Shown in pieces: positions 17,859-25,978 of a stretch of DNA of 61,016 nucleotides. The notes beneath the pieces are model-generated. The model ran no database searches, was not told where the DNA came from, and worked only from the letters and a program-made list of their open reading frames with translations. A program made the translations under genes and the position numbers. Every line of letters starts with the position of its first letter. Position 1 is the first letter of the stretch. Where the stretch lies: assembly GCF_001435995.1 (NCBI RefSeq), contig NZ_AYYQ01000030.1:1-61016 (forward strand), given 5' to 3'. The stretch is from Apilactobacillus ozensis DSM 23829 = JCM 17196. Lineage in GTDB: Bacteria; Bacillota; Bacilli; Lactobacillales; Lactobacillaceae.

Positions 17859-18326
17859 ATGAAGTTTAATAAATTAACTAAAGTATTTTTAACCGCATCA
17901 ATGGTATTACCATTAGCGGTAGCTCCAGTAGCTGCCAATGCTTCTCAAAATGGTAGTAACGCTAAAACTGAAAAGGTAACTAAAAATAACAAAACTCAAA
18001 GTTTTGCATTAGGTGAAGCTGGTAATAAGTTCAAAAAAGCGAAAGCATACCACACTAAAGACAACAAACCAGTTGTTTACAAAGCAATGTTCATGGCTGA
18101 TCAACCAGTCGTTGAATTAACCGCTACTAAACAATTGCCTTCATTACGCAAAACATTATATGTTGACCAACAAATTAATGTTAAAACTGGTAATAAGTTG
18201 TCAACTATTTTGAAAAGTAAAAAAGCATATAAAGCTGCTAAAAATGTTTCTTACTCCCACGTAAAAGGGTACGGTTGGGTTAAAACATCTGAATTAACTA
18301 AAGGCATCTTCATGTCAGCTGACTAA
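17859..18326 (+). CDS. Small secreted protein of unknown function
   Basis: AAAGGAGAG is 8 bases before the ATG. The 155-aa product has a signal peptide (MKFNKLTKVFLTASMVLPLAVAPVAANA, cleavage after ANA). A basic soluble domain follows, ending V-K-G-Y-G-W-V-K-T-S-E-L-T-K-G, which recalls SH3-like/GW wall-binding modules. I do not recognise a catalytic motif. The gene stands alone with a strong terminator. The ATTAC array in its leader suggests dedicated regulation. Confidence 0.8.
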   Translation: MKFNKLTKVFLTASMVLPLAVAPVAANASQNGSNAKTEKVTKNNKTQSFALGEAGNKFKKAKAYHTKDNKPVVYKAMFMADQPVVELTATKQLPSLRKTLYVDQQINVKTGNKLSTILKSKKAYKAAKNVSYSHVKGYGWVKTSELTKGIFMSAD

Positions 18327-18341
18327 TTTAAAATTATAAAT

Positions 18342-18382
18342 GAAGAAGCTATCCCGTAGAAAACAGGATAGCTTCTTTTTTA
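18342..18382 (+). terminator. Terminator of the small secreted-protein gene
   Basis: GAAGAAGCTATCC / GGATAGCTTCTTTTTT, 13-bp stem, with T-run. Just left of the IS element. Confidence 0.85.
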
Positions 18383-18433
18383 ATTATATTTGGGCGGAAA
18401 TCCCCTCACTTTATTGGGGATGAATAGCCCTAT

Positions 18434-18862
18434 TTACTTATTTTTCTTATTATATCTTTGATTGTTGATGTATTTTTCTACAACAGATTTACTCATATTA
18501 CCTAAAGAACCAATGTAATAGCTAGACGACCAAAGATGTCCGCCCCAACACTTATCTTTAGTTATTTGTGGGTGTGATTTGAGAAATATGAAAGCACTTC
18601 TGCCTTTTAGGGCTTTTACTACATCAACGACTGATTTTTTAGGTGGAAAGGACACCATTGTATGCACATGGTCTGGCATTACTTCTAACTTTTCGATGAT
18701 AATATCATTATCATCTGCTACTTTTTGTAGTGTTTCTTTCATATCATTAATCAGACCCAAAGTAGTAAAAATTTCATTTCTATATTTAGTACACCATATC
18801 AAATGGTAATGTAAATTATATACACATCTTTTTGCATATACTGCATCATTAATTTTAGTCAT
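18434..18862 (-). CDS. tnpA: IS200/IS605 transposase TnpA (Y1 HUH)
   Basis: The 142-aa protein has Y-H-L-I-W-C-T-K-Y-R near the N-terminus, the HUH metal motif in M-P-D-H-V-H-T-M-V (residues ~62-70), W-G-G-H-L-W-S-S-S-Y-Y, and the catalytic tyrosine in V-V-E-K-Y-I-N-N-Q (~residue 130). It cleaves single-stranded DNA at the hairpin ends and moves the element by a circular intermediate. Length is usual for the family and all key residues are present. Confidence 0.93.
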   Translation of the reverse strand: MTKINDAVYAKRCVYNLHYHLIWCTKYRNEIFTTLGLINDMKETLQKVADDNDIIIEKLEVMPDHVHTMVSFPPKKSVVDVVKALKGRSAFIFLKSHPQITKDKCWGGHLWSSSYYIGSLGNMSKSVVEKYINNQRYNKKNK

Positions 18863-18900
18863 CGTACATCTCTTCTTTCTTTATATAGCAACGATTGTAA

Positions 18901-18929
18901 TTGACATTGTATTATCATAGTCATACAAT
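18901..18929 (+). promoter_or_regulatory. Near-consensus promoter of tnpB
   Basis: TTGACA (18901-18906), 17-base spacer, TACAAT (18924-18929). An in-frame TTG start could be called on this -35 box, but the ribosome site and ATG at 18955 show the gene starts later. Confidence 0.75.
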
Positions 18930-18954
18930 ATATTATATAAGAGGAGGTGTTAAT

Positions 18955-20211
18955 ATGCAAACGATGGCTAAGTTGCCATATCATTATGGTACTAAGTTTA
19001 GGATATTTCCAAGTAGACAACAAAAAGAATTGATTAAACTTAACTCAGATATTAGTAGAACTATTTATAACAAACTGATTGCGATTGATAAAGAAATATT
19101 TCAACTTTCTAAAGTCAAAATTCCTATTATACAAGTTAAACAAAGAATTGATGACCTAAATAGTCGTAAAAATATGAAAAATCTTGCTAATCATTACATC
19201 TATATGAACAATAAGAATATTGATAGTTTAGCAAAGGCTAACGCCTCTCAAAACTACAAAAAAGCATGGAAAATGTACCGTAAGGTACATAGTGCAGGCA
19301 CACCTAATTTTCATAAAAAAGGTTATAGTGAAAGTTACCAAACTAATTGTCAATATTCTAAGAATAGCGAAATGAATATTTTTAGTGGAACAATTAAGTT
19401 TCTTGACCGTAAACATATTGTTTTACCTAAAATTGGTAAAATTCGAGTTAAGGTTTCTAATCCTATTATTTTTGATAAAAGTAATATCAGAATTGGTACG
19501 GTTACCGTCAAAAAAGACAGTTATAATAAATACACTATTTCTTTACAACTCGCCTCAGATACTCCTTTTGTGGAAAAATTAGCTAAAACTGATTCACAAG
19601 TTGGAATAGACTTAAATACCGATAATTTTCTTACTGTTAGTGATAAAGCACATACCGTTATTGATAACCCTAGATATTACAGAACTATCAAAACTAAATT
19701 AGCTAAAGCACAAAGAAAATTATCTCGTAAACAAAGAAGAGCAATTAAAGAACACCGTAATCTTAAATTATCTAAAAATTACCAAAAGCAAAGGCTATTA
19801 ATCGCAAGATTGCATGAGAAAATCAGACATCAAAGAAATAACTTTTTGAACATTATCTCAACTAGACTTATCAATAACCACGATTTGATAGTTGCGGAGA
19901 ACTTAAAAAGTAGTAATATGTTGAAAAATCATGCTCTTGCCATGTCGATTGCCGATGTTGGTTGGCGAACTTTCCTAGAAAAAATGACTTATAAGGCTAA
20001 GTTATATGGTCGTAAGTTTATTTTAGTCAACCCTCGAAATACCACACAACAATGTGCCGATTGTGGTTTCGTCATGGGAAAAGAGGGTACTAATAAATTA
20101 TCTCTAAAAGATAGAGAATGGATTTGCCCTAAATGTCATACCCATCATGTTAGAGATTATAATTCTAGTCGCAATATTCTTGCCAAAGGTCTATCAACAT
20201 TAGAAAAATAA
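18955..20211 (+). CDS. tnpB: RNA-guided nuclease TnpB (IS605 OrfB)
   Basis: GAGGAGG precedes the ATG at 18955; the TTG at 18901 is the promoter -35 box. The 418-aa protein has an N-terminal helix-turn-helix region (YGTKFRIFPSRQQKELI), a central basic bundle and a split RuvC core. Catalytic acids are all visible: G-I-D-L-N-T-D (~219), V-A-E-N-L-K (~315) and R-D-Y-N-S-S-R-N (~401). A zinc ribbon C-A-D-C ... C-P-K-C lies between. TnpB uses an omegaRNA from the element's 3' end to cut DNA next to a TAM, which favours retention of the element after TnpA excision. Length and motifs suggest an active nuclease. Confidence 0.93.
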   Translation: MQTMAKLPYHYGTKFRIFPSRQQKELIKLNSDISRTIYNKLIAIDKEIFQLSKVKIPIIQVKQRIDDLNSRKNMKNLANHYIYMNNKNIDSLAKANASQNYKKAWKMYRKVHSAGTPNFHKKGYSESYQTNCQYSKNSEMNIFSGTIKFLDRKHIVLPKIGKIRVKVSNPIIFDKSNIRIGTVTVKKDSYNKYTISLQLASDTPFVEKLAKTDSQVGIDLNTDNFLTVSDKAHTVIDNPRYYRTIKTKLAKAQRKLSRKQRRAIKEHRNLKLSKNYQKQRLLIARLHEKIRHQRNNFLNIISTRLINNHDLIVAENLKSSNMLKNHALAMSIADVGWRTFLEKMTYKAKLYGRKFILVNPRNTTQQCADCGFVMGKEGTNKLSLKDREWICPKCHTHHVRDYNSSRNILAKGLSTLEK

Positions 20212-20374
20212 AAATATTGTCCGTTTGGCAACTTGCGGACACTAAAGGCATTGGTAATTACCATGTAAGACATAACGTAAGTTATGCAAAGGTGTATCTA
20301 TGCAAATTATGGTCGAGCATATGTTGTTTGTATGCTTTCTCATAAGCCCCTTACTTTAGTAAGGGGTAGTTGAC
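20150..20374 (+). ncRNA. Probable omegaRNA (reRNA) at tnpB 3' end
   Basis: By family rule the omegaRNA runs from the tnpB 3' end through the right-end hairpin, with its guide copied from flanking DNA. The region after the tnpB stop holds no ORF but has paired segments (GTCCG / CGGAC near 20218-20250, and CCCCTTAC / GTAAGGGG). The guide would start near TTTGCAACACC. Boundaries are inferred. Confidence 0.55.
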
Positions 20375-20622
20375 TTTGCAACACCAACTAACCAATCATT
20401 ACTAATTAATTGATGAGATTTTTTTGTAACTGGAATCCATAGTTTTTCCTTTGCAATAGAATACAGGGATGACCAGAATAATTTGTCGGTACGATATTTT
20501 TTATCGATGTTAAGTTTATAAGTTTGATTGTTTTCGTCGATTACAAGAAATTGATGGTTACCACAGTTCTTTAGTTGCGCTGAAATAATTGGTTCAGCAT
20601 TTTTGACATCGTCTAATAACAT
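20356..20622 (-). CDS. Small hypothetical protein, 3' end altered by the IS element
   Basis: GGAAG precedes the ATG on the minus strand. The 88-aa product is soluble, without signal peptide. I do not recognise a family; it contains L-F-W-S-S-L-Y-S-I-A-K-E-K-L-W-I-P-V. The last residues (S-T-T-P-Y) and the stop codon come from the right end of the IS605 element. The native C-terminus after about G-V-A-K was therefore replaced by insertion. Loss is probably small, because the left flank past the IS gives stops quickly. Confidence 0.65.
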   Translation of the reverse strand: MLLDDVKNAEPIISAQLKNCGNHQFLVIDENNQTYKLNIDKKYRTDKLFWSSLYSIAKEKLWIPVTKKSHQLISNDWLVGVAKSTTPY

Positions 20623-20800
20623 AGCGAAACTTCCTTTCTAATTACACTATGGTCATATTAACTAACATCACTTAATTATAGCTTAAAAATATTCTTAAAT
20701 TTGCTAAGGCAATATTTTAATTTGTTTACAAAGGTTGATATATGTCTAAAAAACAGTTTAAATAGTAATTGTAAGTAATTTTACTTGTGGGGGATATTTT

Positions 20801-22309
20801 ATGAAAAAAAGCATTAAAGTGGGGATTGCAGCAGCTTTAACCACTGTATTATTCGGCGTAGCTGGTACGCGTCCAGCACATGCCGATAGTATATTTATTC
20901 ATGATTCATTACAAAATCCAAAGGTAGAACAGGTATATCGAGGCAATGTTTTAAGCGGATACGATGACCCTGACCGTTTGGATAAGATGACTAACCCAAT
21001 GCCTAATGTGCAACATCAAAAGAAATTTGCACGTGTAAAGGTTAATATGTTGGGTAATACGCCATTACATAACTATCCAACCGCGGATGATAGTGGTGAA
21101 AAGAACGCTTTTAACACAACTTTATATTTACCAACTGGTTTTAACGTTTCGCCTAAAGAACACGGTAACTATCAAAGTGTGGTAGTTGCTAATGACAGTA
21201 TCTATTTAGTTGAATCAATGGGAACCGGAACTAACGAAGGTGACATTGTTCGTTTCAAATTAAGTGATTTAGAAGACTTAGGCTTATTTAAAGAAGGCGG
21301 CGCAAGTCTATTACTTCAAGCCTATGACTTTACTAATCCTTACAATAATTCCAGCAATAATATGCAAATGTTGATGGCTTTAGGGGATGTTAAGAAGTCC
21401 ATGGACGCCCAAAATGGTCTTCAAACCACTATCAACAATATGCAAACGCAAATTGATGCCCAAAATACCAGTGTAAGAAATTTGAATACACTGATTACCA
21501 AGGCTCAAAAGAATAAGAAACTTAAAGGTAAAGATAAGAAAAATACAATTAATGGTTACAAGAAACAAATTGCTAATACTAAAAAGCTGATTAGTAACTT
21601 AAACCAACAATTAGCAACCCCTAAGCAACAATATCAAGCTAATGAAGATACAATTAATGATGCTAAGCAAAAATACCCATTCTTGAATAATTTATCTAAA
21701 ATTCAAAAGGCGGTTCAAATTAGTCCATTAATCAATGTGGGGCATGGTCAAACCCTAAGTTGGAATCCTAAGACACAACACTTATACTTGGCACAAGATG
21801 AATCACTAAAAGATTTAACACCTGGTCAAAATAATAATGTAACTGAACTAGATCCAGATACTTTGGAACCAATTCGTCAATACCATTTCCGCTTACAACA
21901 GGGTGGAACTTCAATGCAAATGCATACGCTAACCTTTGATAATGATGGGAATGCCTACATTGGCCGTAAACGTGGCGGTAACTATGTTATCTTTAAAGGT
22001 CGCTTAGATACCAACAACGTTAGCTTTAAACCAGTTGGACAAATGCTTAACTGGTGGAAGGGTGCTGCGAACCAATGTCTAAGTTACAATGCCGCTAATA
22101 ACCGTTTATATGTTGTTTCTAACGATGCGATTGTTTCAGTTCCAGTCGATAAATTAGGTAATGGCATTTTAACGGATAACGATGTTCACTACACCACCTT
22201 TAATACTGGTCGTGAATTCGAAGGCTTAGGCTTTGATAGTAGTGGTCGTGGTTATATGTTAATGCTATGGAAACCAGAATTATTACAAACTCAAGACCCA
22301 ATGAACTAG
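20801..22309 (+). CDS. Secreted protein with coiled coil and propeller-like C-terminal half
   Basis: GGGGGAT precedes the ATG. The 502-aa product has a signal peptide (VGIAAALTTVLFGVAGTRPAHA, cleavage before DS). Residues ~60-180 and 300-500 form beta-rich blades of propeller type (L-S-W-N-P-K-T-Q-H-L-Y-L-A-Q-D, L-T-F-D-N-D-G-N-A-Y-I-G). A charged coiled coil lies between at ~195-290 (TTINNMQTQIDAQNTSV...). I recognise it only as a secreted protein type seen in lactobacilli. No anchor is visible, so it is released or loosely bound. It is monocistronic with a strong terminator and divergent from the 88-aa gene. Confidence 0.8.
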   Translation: MKKSIKVGIAAALTTVLFGVAGTRPAHADSIFIHDSLQNPKVEQVYRGNVLSGYDDPDRLDKMTNPMPNVQHQKKFARVKVNMLGNTPLHNYPTADDSGEKNAFNTTLYLPTGFNVSPKEHGNYQSVVVANDSIYLVESMGTGTNEGDIVRFKLSDLEDLGLFKEGGASLLLQAYDFTNPYNNSSNNMQMLMALGDVKKSMDAQNGLQTTINNMQTQIDAQNTSVRNLNTLITKAQKNKKLKGKDKKNTINGYKKQIANTKKLISNLNQQLATPKQQYQANEDTINDAKQKYPFLNNLSKIQKAVQISPLINVGHGQTLSWNPKTQHLYLAQDESLKDLTPGQNNNVTELDPDTLEPIRQYHFRLQQGGTSMQMHTLTFDNDGNAYIGRKRGGNYVIFKGRLDTNNVSFKPVGQMLNWWKGAANQCLSYNAANNRLYVVSNDAIVSVPVDKLGNGILTDNDVHYTTFNTGREFEGLGFDSSGRGYMLMLWKPELLQTQDPMN

Positions 22310-22323
22310 CTTCAATATATAAT

Positions 22324-22363
22324 AAAAATCCTCAATCTATTTAATAATGGATTGAGGATTTTT
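22324..22363 (+). terminator. Terminator of the secreted propeller-like gene
   Basis: AAAAATCCTCAATC / GATTGAGGATTTTT stem with T-run. Confidence 0.85.
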
Positions 22364-22451
22364 ATATTGAATATTAATCTCGAAAAGAACATATCAATAT
22401 AATATATACTTAAAAAATTCTATATTTTTATATTAAAGTTAAATCAAATTG

Positions 22452-23246
22452 CTAATTGGATGGTGAGCTAGTTAAGTTCCAAGTAATATTAGAAGTGTAC
22501 GATGTGTTAGCTTTAGCGGTGTTACCAATTACTCGCAATTGAACATTATATGGATCAAATCTTTCTAACCAAGTACCAGCTCCGGTACCACTAGTAGCGT
22601 TCATCAAGACCTGAGCATTATTACTTAAAATAACAGTACCTGGGTTAATTGTAGGTGCATGAACACTATCAGCATCATAACCTTCTGAAGATGGGTTATT
22701 ATCATATCCACCAATAGCGGTTCCGTCTAAACTTTTTAGACTGAGTTGAGCACCTCTAAGTTGATCACCATTAGCACTAACAAAATTATCAGCACTAGCA
22801 CTTAAACTCCATCCTTCATGAGTACCTCTTTTATCAGTTACTTGAACAAATGGATGATGCTCTTTATTAACACCTTTATCATCAATAGCATCGTTTAAAA
22901 CGTAATTTTTAGTGTAACTACTAATTTCGTTATTACCAAAATTAAAATTGGGTGCATAATCTATAGTAAGTGGTCCTTTAGAACCAGTACCTTTATTACC
23001 AGGATCGCCAGGGTCGATATTCCTATCGCTAGGAGCTGGATGCCCAGGATTTGTTGGATCTACAGGTTCAGTAGTTCCGGTTCCACCTTTAAAATTAATC
23101 AAAGCCTTTGAAACATAGTTGTCACCAAGATTACCATTGCCATCGGTCGTAGTATCTGCGTTTAAAGTAACAATGTTAATTAGAGTAAAACAACAAACGG
23201 CAGTTATTAAAGAGTAAAAAATATTATTTATAAATTTTTTAATCAT
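22452..23246 (-). CDS. WxL domain surface protein (locus 2)
   Basis: AAAGGAG precedes the ATG. The 264-aa product has a signal peptide (SLITAVCCFTLINIVTLNA), a Pro/Gly-rich spacer (PVDPTNPGHPAPSD) and a canonical WxL domain: F-N-F-G-N-N, V-Q-V-T-D-K-R-G-T-H-E-G-W-S-L-S-A (first W-x-L), G-A-G-T-W, and final I-T-W-N-L (second W-x-L). It binds peptidoglycan and probably assembles with the two upstream-transcribed proteins of the locus. Last gene of the minus-strand operon 25811 to 22452. Confidence 0.92.
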   Translation of the reverse strand: MIKKFINNIFYSLITAVCCFTLINIVTLNADTTTDGNGNLGDNYVSKALINFKGGTGTTEPVDPTNPGHPAPSDRNIDPGDPGNKGTGSKGPLTIDYAPNFNFGNNEISSYTKNYVLNDAIDDKGVNKEHHPFVQVTDKRGTHEGWSLSASADNFVSANGDQLRGAQLSLKSLDGTAIGGYDNNPSSEGYDADSVHAPTINPGTVILSNNAQVLMNATSGTGAGTWLERFDPYNVQLRVIGNTAKANTSYTSNITWNLTSSPSN

Positions 23247-23304
23247 AATAAAAATCTCCTTTAGAGAAGCGCAATAACATATAAATATAGAATTATTAAA
23301 AATA

Positions 23305-24756
23305 TCATGAAGGTCCTTTTCGTATGTTCCAAGTTGCAGTGCCTTCGTAGTTACCAGCTTTTATTCTAGAAATAGGGACAATCAATCTTAAGTCATTTTT
23401 ATTTTTTTTAATTGTATTACTACCGTTAGGACTGTTTATAGTTTTATAATACATGAAATTATCACCGTAATTATATAAATTACCATCAAAATAATAAACG
23501 GGGTTTAATTCATATCCGTCAGCATTTTTTAAGTTAGAGATGCTTAGATATAAGCTATATTCCCGACTATTTAAACTGGTTACCTTAGAAATTAATTCGT
23601 TATTTAAACTAATACTTGTAAAGTTATTGATAAAATGTGTTCCAAAATTTAAATTTGGAACAACTTCCATTCTTAAGTATTTAAAATTTATTAGGACATT
23701 TTTCATTTTTGTAATTGTATTTTCAACAATATTGTTAATTTTTTCGCTGGTTTTATCATTATAGTTTGCTTCTTCGTCTTTAATATCATTTATATTATAA
23801 GTACCAAAGCTACTATCTAAGGAACTACCTAGTCTATATTTTTGTATTTCTGCAAGTATGTGCTCTTTTATATAATCGTTATAAGGCGGATTATCCAATT
23901 TACTTATTTGATTGTATAGCTCGGTATATTCCTGGTCTATCTTATTTTGAGCTTTATCTTTAAGTTGTCCTAGAACAAATGAATTATGCTTGTTACCTTG
24001 TAAGTCATCATAATCGATTATTCTTAAGGCTTCAAAAGTAGGATATACAGCATCACTACCATTTTTTTTGCCATCAGCTCTATAAATGTGTAAGGTATTC
24101 GAAATCATATGTGTGTATATTTTTGAACTTTTTTTAATGAAAATATCTTTTAATTTCACAATTATATTTGCATTACCACCATTAGAGTCGCCTAAATAGC
24201 TACTTGATACGTAGGTATTAATTCCGTCACTATCCTTAGTTTTAAAATCTTTACCGTTTAATGAGTAATGGTAGGGACTCGGATTTAATCCGTTGTTATT
24301 ATATCTTCTCTCGTTGTCATTACCCGGCTTAGATTCTTTAATACCAATAGGTTCAATGTCAAATGAATTTATAGCATCTGCTAAGTCGGCTGAAGGTTTA
24401 ACTCGATACTCAATATATCTTCTGGCTCCACTTTTGTTCATAGGAACTCCCATTCGATAATTTATGATGTTATAGTTCTTATCTTGAAAAGATGGTTTTA
24501 TTAAAGAAAATGGTGAATATTTAGACTCAAAATCATATCCATTTCTAGTAGAATAGTAGTTTACATAGTATTCTTCGTTCTCATTTTTTGGAAATCTTAA
24601 TCGTGTTAAGTCATTTATTTCTGCATAAGGTTTAATAAGTTTGTTTTTAGAATAGTTATAATATTTTACATATGCCGTAACGTTAGTTACATTAATGCCG
24701 TAAAAAAACATTATGATTAAGCTATAGGATAACAATAAAAGCATTATTTTTTTCAT
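23305..24756 (-). CDS. WxL-locus protein with diverged W-x-I C-terminal domain
   Basis: AAGGATG precedes the ATG, 11 bases after the WxLIP gene. The 483-aa product has a signal peptide (IMLLLLSYSLIIMFFYGINV). A ~330-residue unique region I cannot place is rich in Tyr/Asn, with an internal helical part (~270-360). The C-terminal ~130 residues look like a WxL domain: V-V-P-N-L-N-F-G-T-H, R-E-Y-S-L-Y-L-S-I, G-N-Y-E-G-T-A-T-W-N-I. As in the large locus-1 protein, the final motif is W-x-I, not W-x-L. It is probably the distinctive ligand-binding component of locus 2. Confidence 0.75.
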   Translation of the reverse strand: MKKIMLLLLSYSLIIMFFYGINVTNVTAYVKYYNYSKNKLIKPYAEINDLTRLRFPKNENEEYYVNYYSTRNGYDFESKYSPFSLIKPSFQDKNYNIINYRMGVPMNKSGARRYIEYRVKPSADLADAINSFDIEPIGIKESKPGNDNERRYNNNGLNPSPYHYSLNGKDFKTKDSDGINTYVSSSYLGDSNGGNANIIVKLKDIFIKKSSKIYTHMISNTLHIYRADGKKNGSDAVYPTFEALRIIDYDDLQGNKHNSFVLGQLKDKAQNKIDQEYTELYNQISKLDNPPYNDYIKEHILAEIQKYRLGSSLDSSFGTYNINDIKDEEANYNDKTSEKINNIVENTITKMKNVLINFKYLRMEVVPNLNFGTHFINNFTSISLNNELISKVTSLNSREYSLYLSISNLKNADGYELNPVYYFDGNLYNYGDNFMYYKTINSPNGSNTIKKNKNDLRLIVPISRIKAGNYEGTATWNIRKGPS

Positions 24757-24767
24757 TTAAATCATCC

Positions 24768-25811
24768 TTACTTATCATTTAAATGTGATCCTTTTTTTCT
24801 TCTTACGATTAAATATATGATTATTAATATAAAAATGATTATCAAAATAATTAATAAAATAATAGTTATGTTGTAGTGAAACGGTTCTTTAACAACATTT
24901 TTGTTAACATAATCAAAATTTTCACTAGTAATGTTAAATGATTTTTGCCATTTCCACGAATGACCATCACCATCTTTGGCCGTACCATATAAAGTATAAC
25001 TTCCGGTTGGTAGGGTGTTTTTGAATGGAATAATTATATTGAATCGACTGTTGGGTGCTACTTGACCTAAAGTTGTGTTGTGTTTTTTAACGATTTTATT
25101 ATTGTCATCCCTAATTACTGAACTAGTAGATAGTCGTCTTATGTAGTTAGGTTTATTATTCTCAAAAGATGTTTTTACTACCGGGCTGTAATTTTCCACG
25201 CTTTGTACAACTTTATTGAATTGTAAATTGGGAATAATCTTTTTATGATTATTTCTGATAATAGCAGCAATAGAATATACAAATTTATTTTTAATGCTAA
25301 ACGTTTGGCCATCAGAATTATTGTCTTTACTCATTATTTGAGCGTCTTTTTTAGCATCTTCATACATGGAAACTCCACCCATTACAATCCCATTAAATTC
25401 TTCCTTAGGAGTTTTAATGTCAAAGTGTATTTTTTGCTGGCTTTTTGGTAATAATGATATATACATTTTTCTATTTTTACCCTTTAACATATCCAAGAAC
25501 TGTGGATGACCAATTATGGAATTTTTGGAACTTAGGTAATCTATAGAAGGGCCATCACTAGTAGTTGCATTGTTGGCTTCAATAATGAAATGTCTTTTTA
25601 CGTTCGAATAATTATGTATTTCAAAATTTATTTGATGATTTGTATTAGGTTTCATCAATATATCAACGTAATTAATATTTTTGTCAATTTCATTATCGTG
25701 TATAACGTTTATGTTGAATGGAACTTCTGAACTAGCATTGGCTTTAAAATTAATAAAAAATAAACTTAAACACGAAAATAATATAATAAATAAATATTTT
25801 ATATTTCTCAA
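24768..25811 (-). CDS. WxLIP family protein (DUF916 + DUF3324), locus 2
   Basis: TTG start with GAAGGG upstream. The 347-aa product has a signal peptide (YLFIILFSCLSLFFINFKANA), a DUF916-like half (M-K-P-N-T-N-H-Q-I-N-F-E, E-E-F-N-G-I-V-M-G-G), a DUF3324-like half (V-A-P-N-S-R-F-N-I, G-S-Y-T-L-Y-G-T-A-K-D), a C-terminal membrane helix of mostly Ile/Leu and an R-R-K-K tail. First gene of the locus-2 operon. Its layout matches the 8366 gene of locus 1, so the two loci are paralogous in plan. Confidence 0.9.
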   Translation of the reverse strand: MRNIKYLFIILFSCLSLFFINFKANASSEVPFNINVIHDNEIDKNINYVDILMKPNTNHQINFEIHNYSNVKRHFIIEANNATTSDGPSIDYLSSKNSIIGHPQFLDMLKGKNRKMYISLLPKSQQKIHFDIKTPKEEFNGIVMGGVSMYEDAKKDAQIMSKDNNSDGQTFSIKNKFVYSIAAIIRNNHKKIIPNLQFNKVVQSVENYSPVVKTSFENNKPNYIRRLSTSSVIRDDNNKIVKKHNTTLGQVAPNSRFNIIIPFKNTLPTGSYTLYGTAKDGDGHSWKWQKSFNITSENFDYVNKNVVKEPFHYNITIILLIILIIIFILIIIYLIVRRKKGSHLNDK

Positions 25812-25940
25812 AAAAAACCCTTCTTTTAATCTTAAATTACTTTGTAACTCAATAGTATAATAAAAAAATTAATAGACAATAAATTTGAATTATAATTGTT
25901 AGCAAACTTAAATTCTTAACATTTAGTTAACTTTTACATA

Positions 25941-25978
25941 AAAAAGGTTCTACATATTTTGTAGAACCTTCTTTTATT
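25941..25978 (-). terminator. Terminator of the Ig-repeat surface gene
   Basis: AAGGTTCTACA / TGTAGAACCTT stem with A/T runs, directly past the minus-strand stop at 25979. Confidence 0.85.

Larger units (their letters stand above)
18385..20374. mobile_element. IS200/IS605-family insertion sequence (tnpA-tnpB)
   Basis: Divergent tnpA (minus) and tnpB (plus) are flanked by subterminal hairpins. The left one is TCCCC-tcactttatt-GGGGA (18401-18420). The right one is CCCCTTAC-ttta-GTAAGGGG (20347-20366). Both carry ACTTTA in the loop region, as expected for left- and right-end structures recognised by a Y1 transposase. There are no terminal inverted repeats. Exact ends are not determined; the right end probably lies in GTTGAC near 20374. 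Both genes look intact, so the element may be active. Confidence 0.85.

Noticed and set aside
18901-18954. TTG 18901 as tnpB start
   Set aside because: That TTG is part of a TTGACA -35 box with TACAAT 17 bases on; the real ribosome site and ATG are at 18941-18957.
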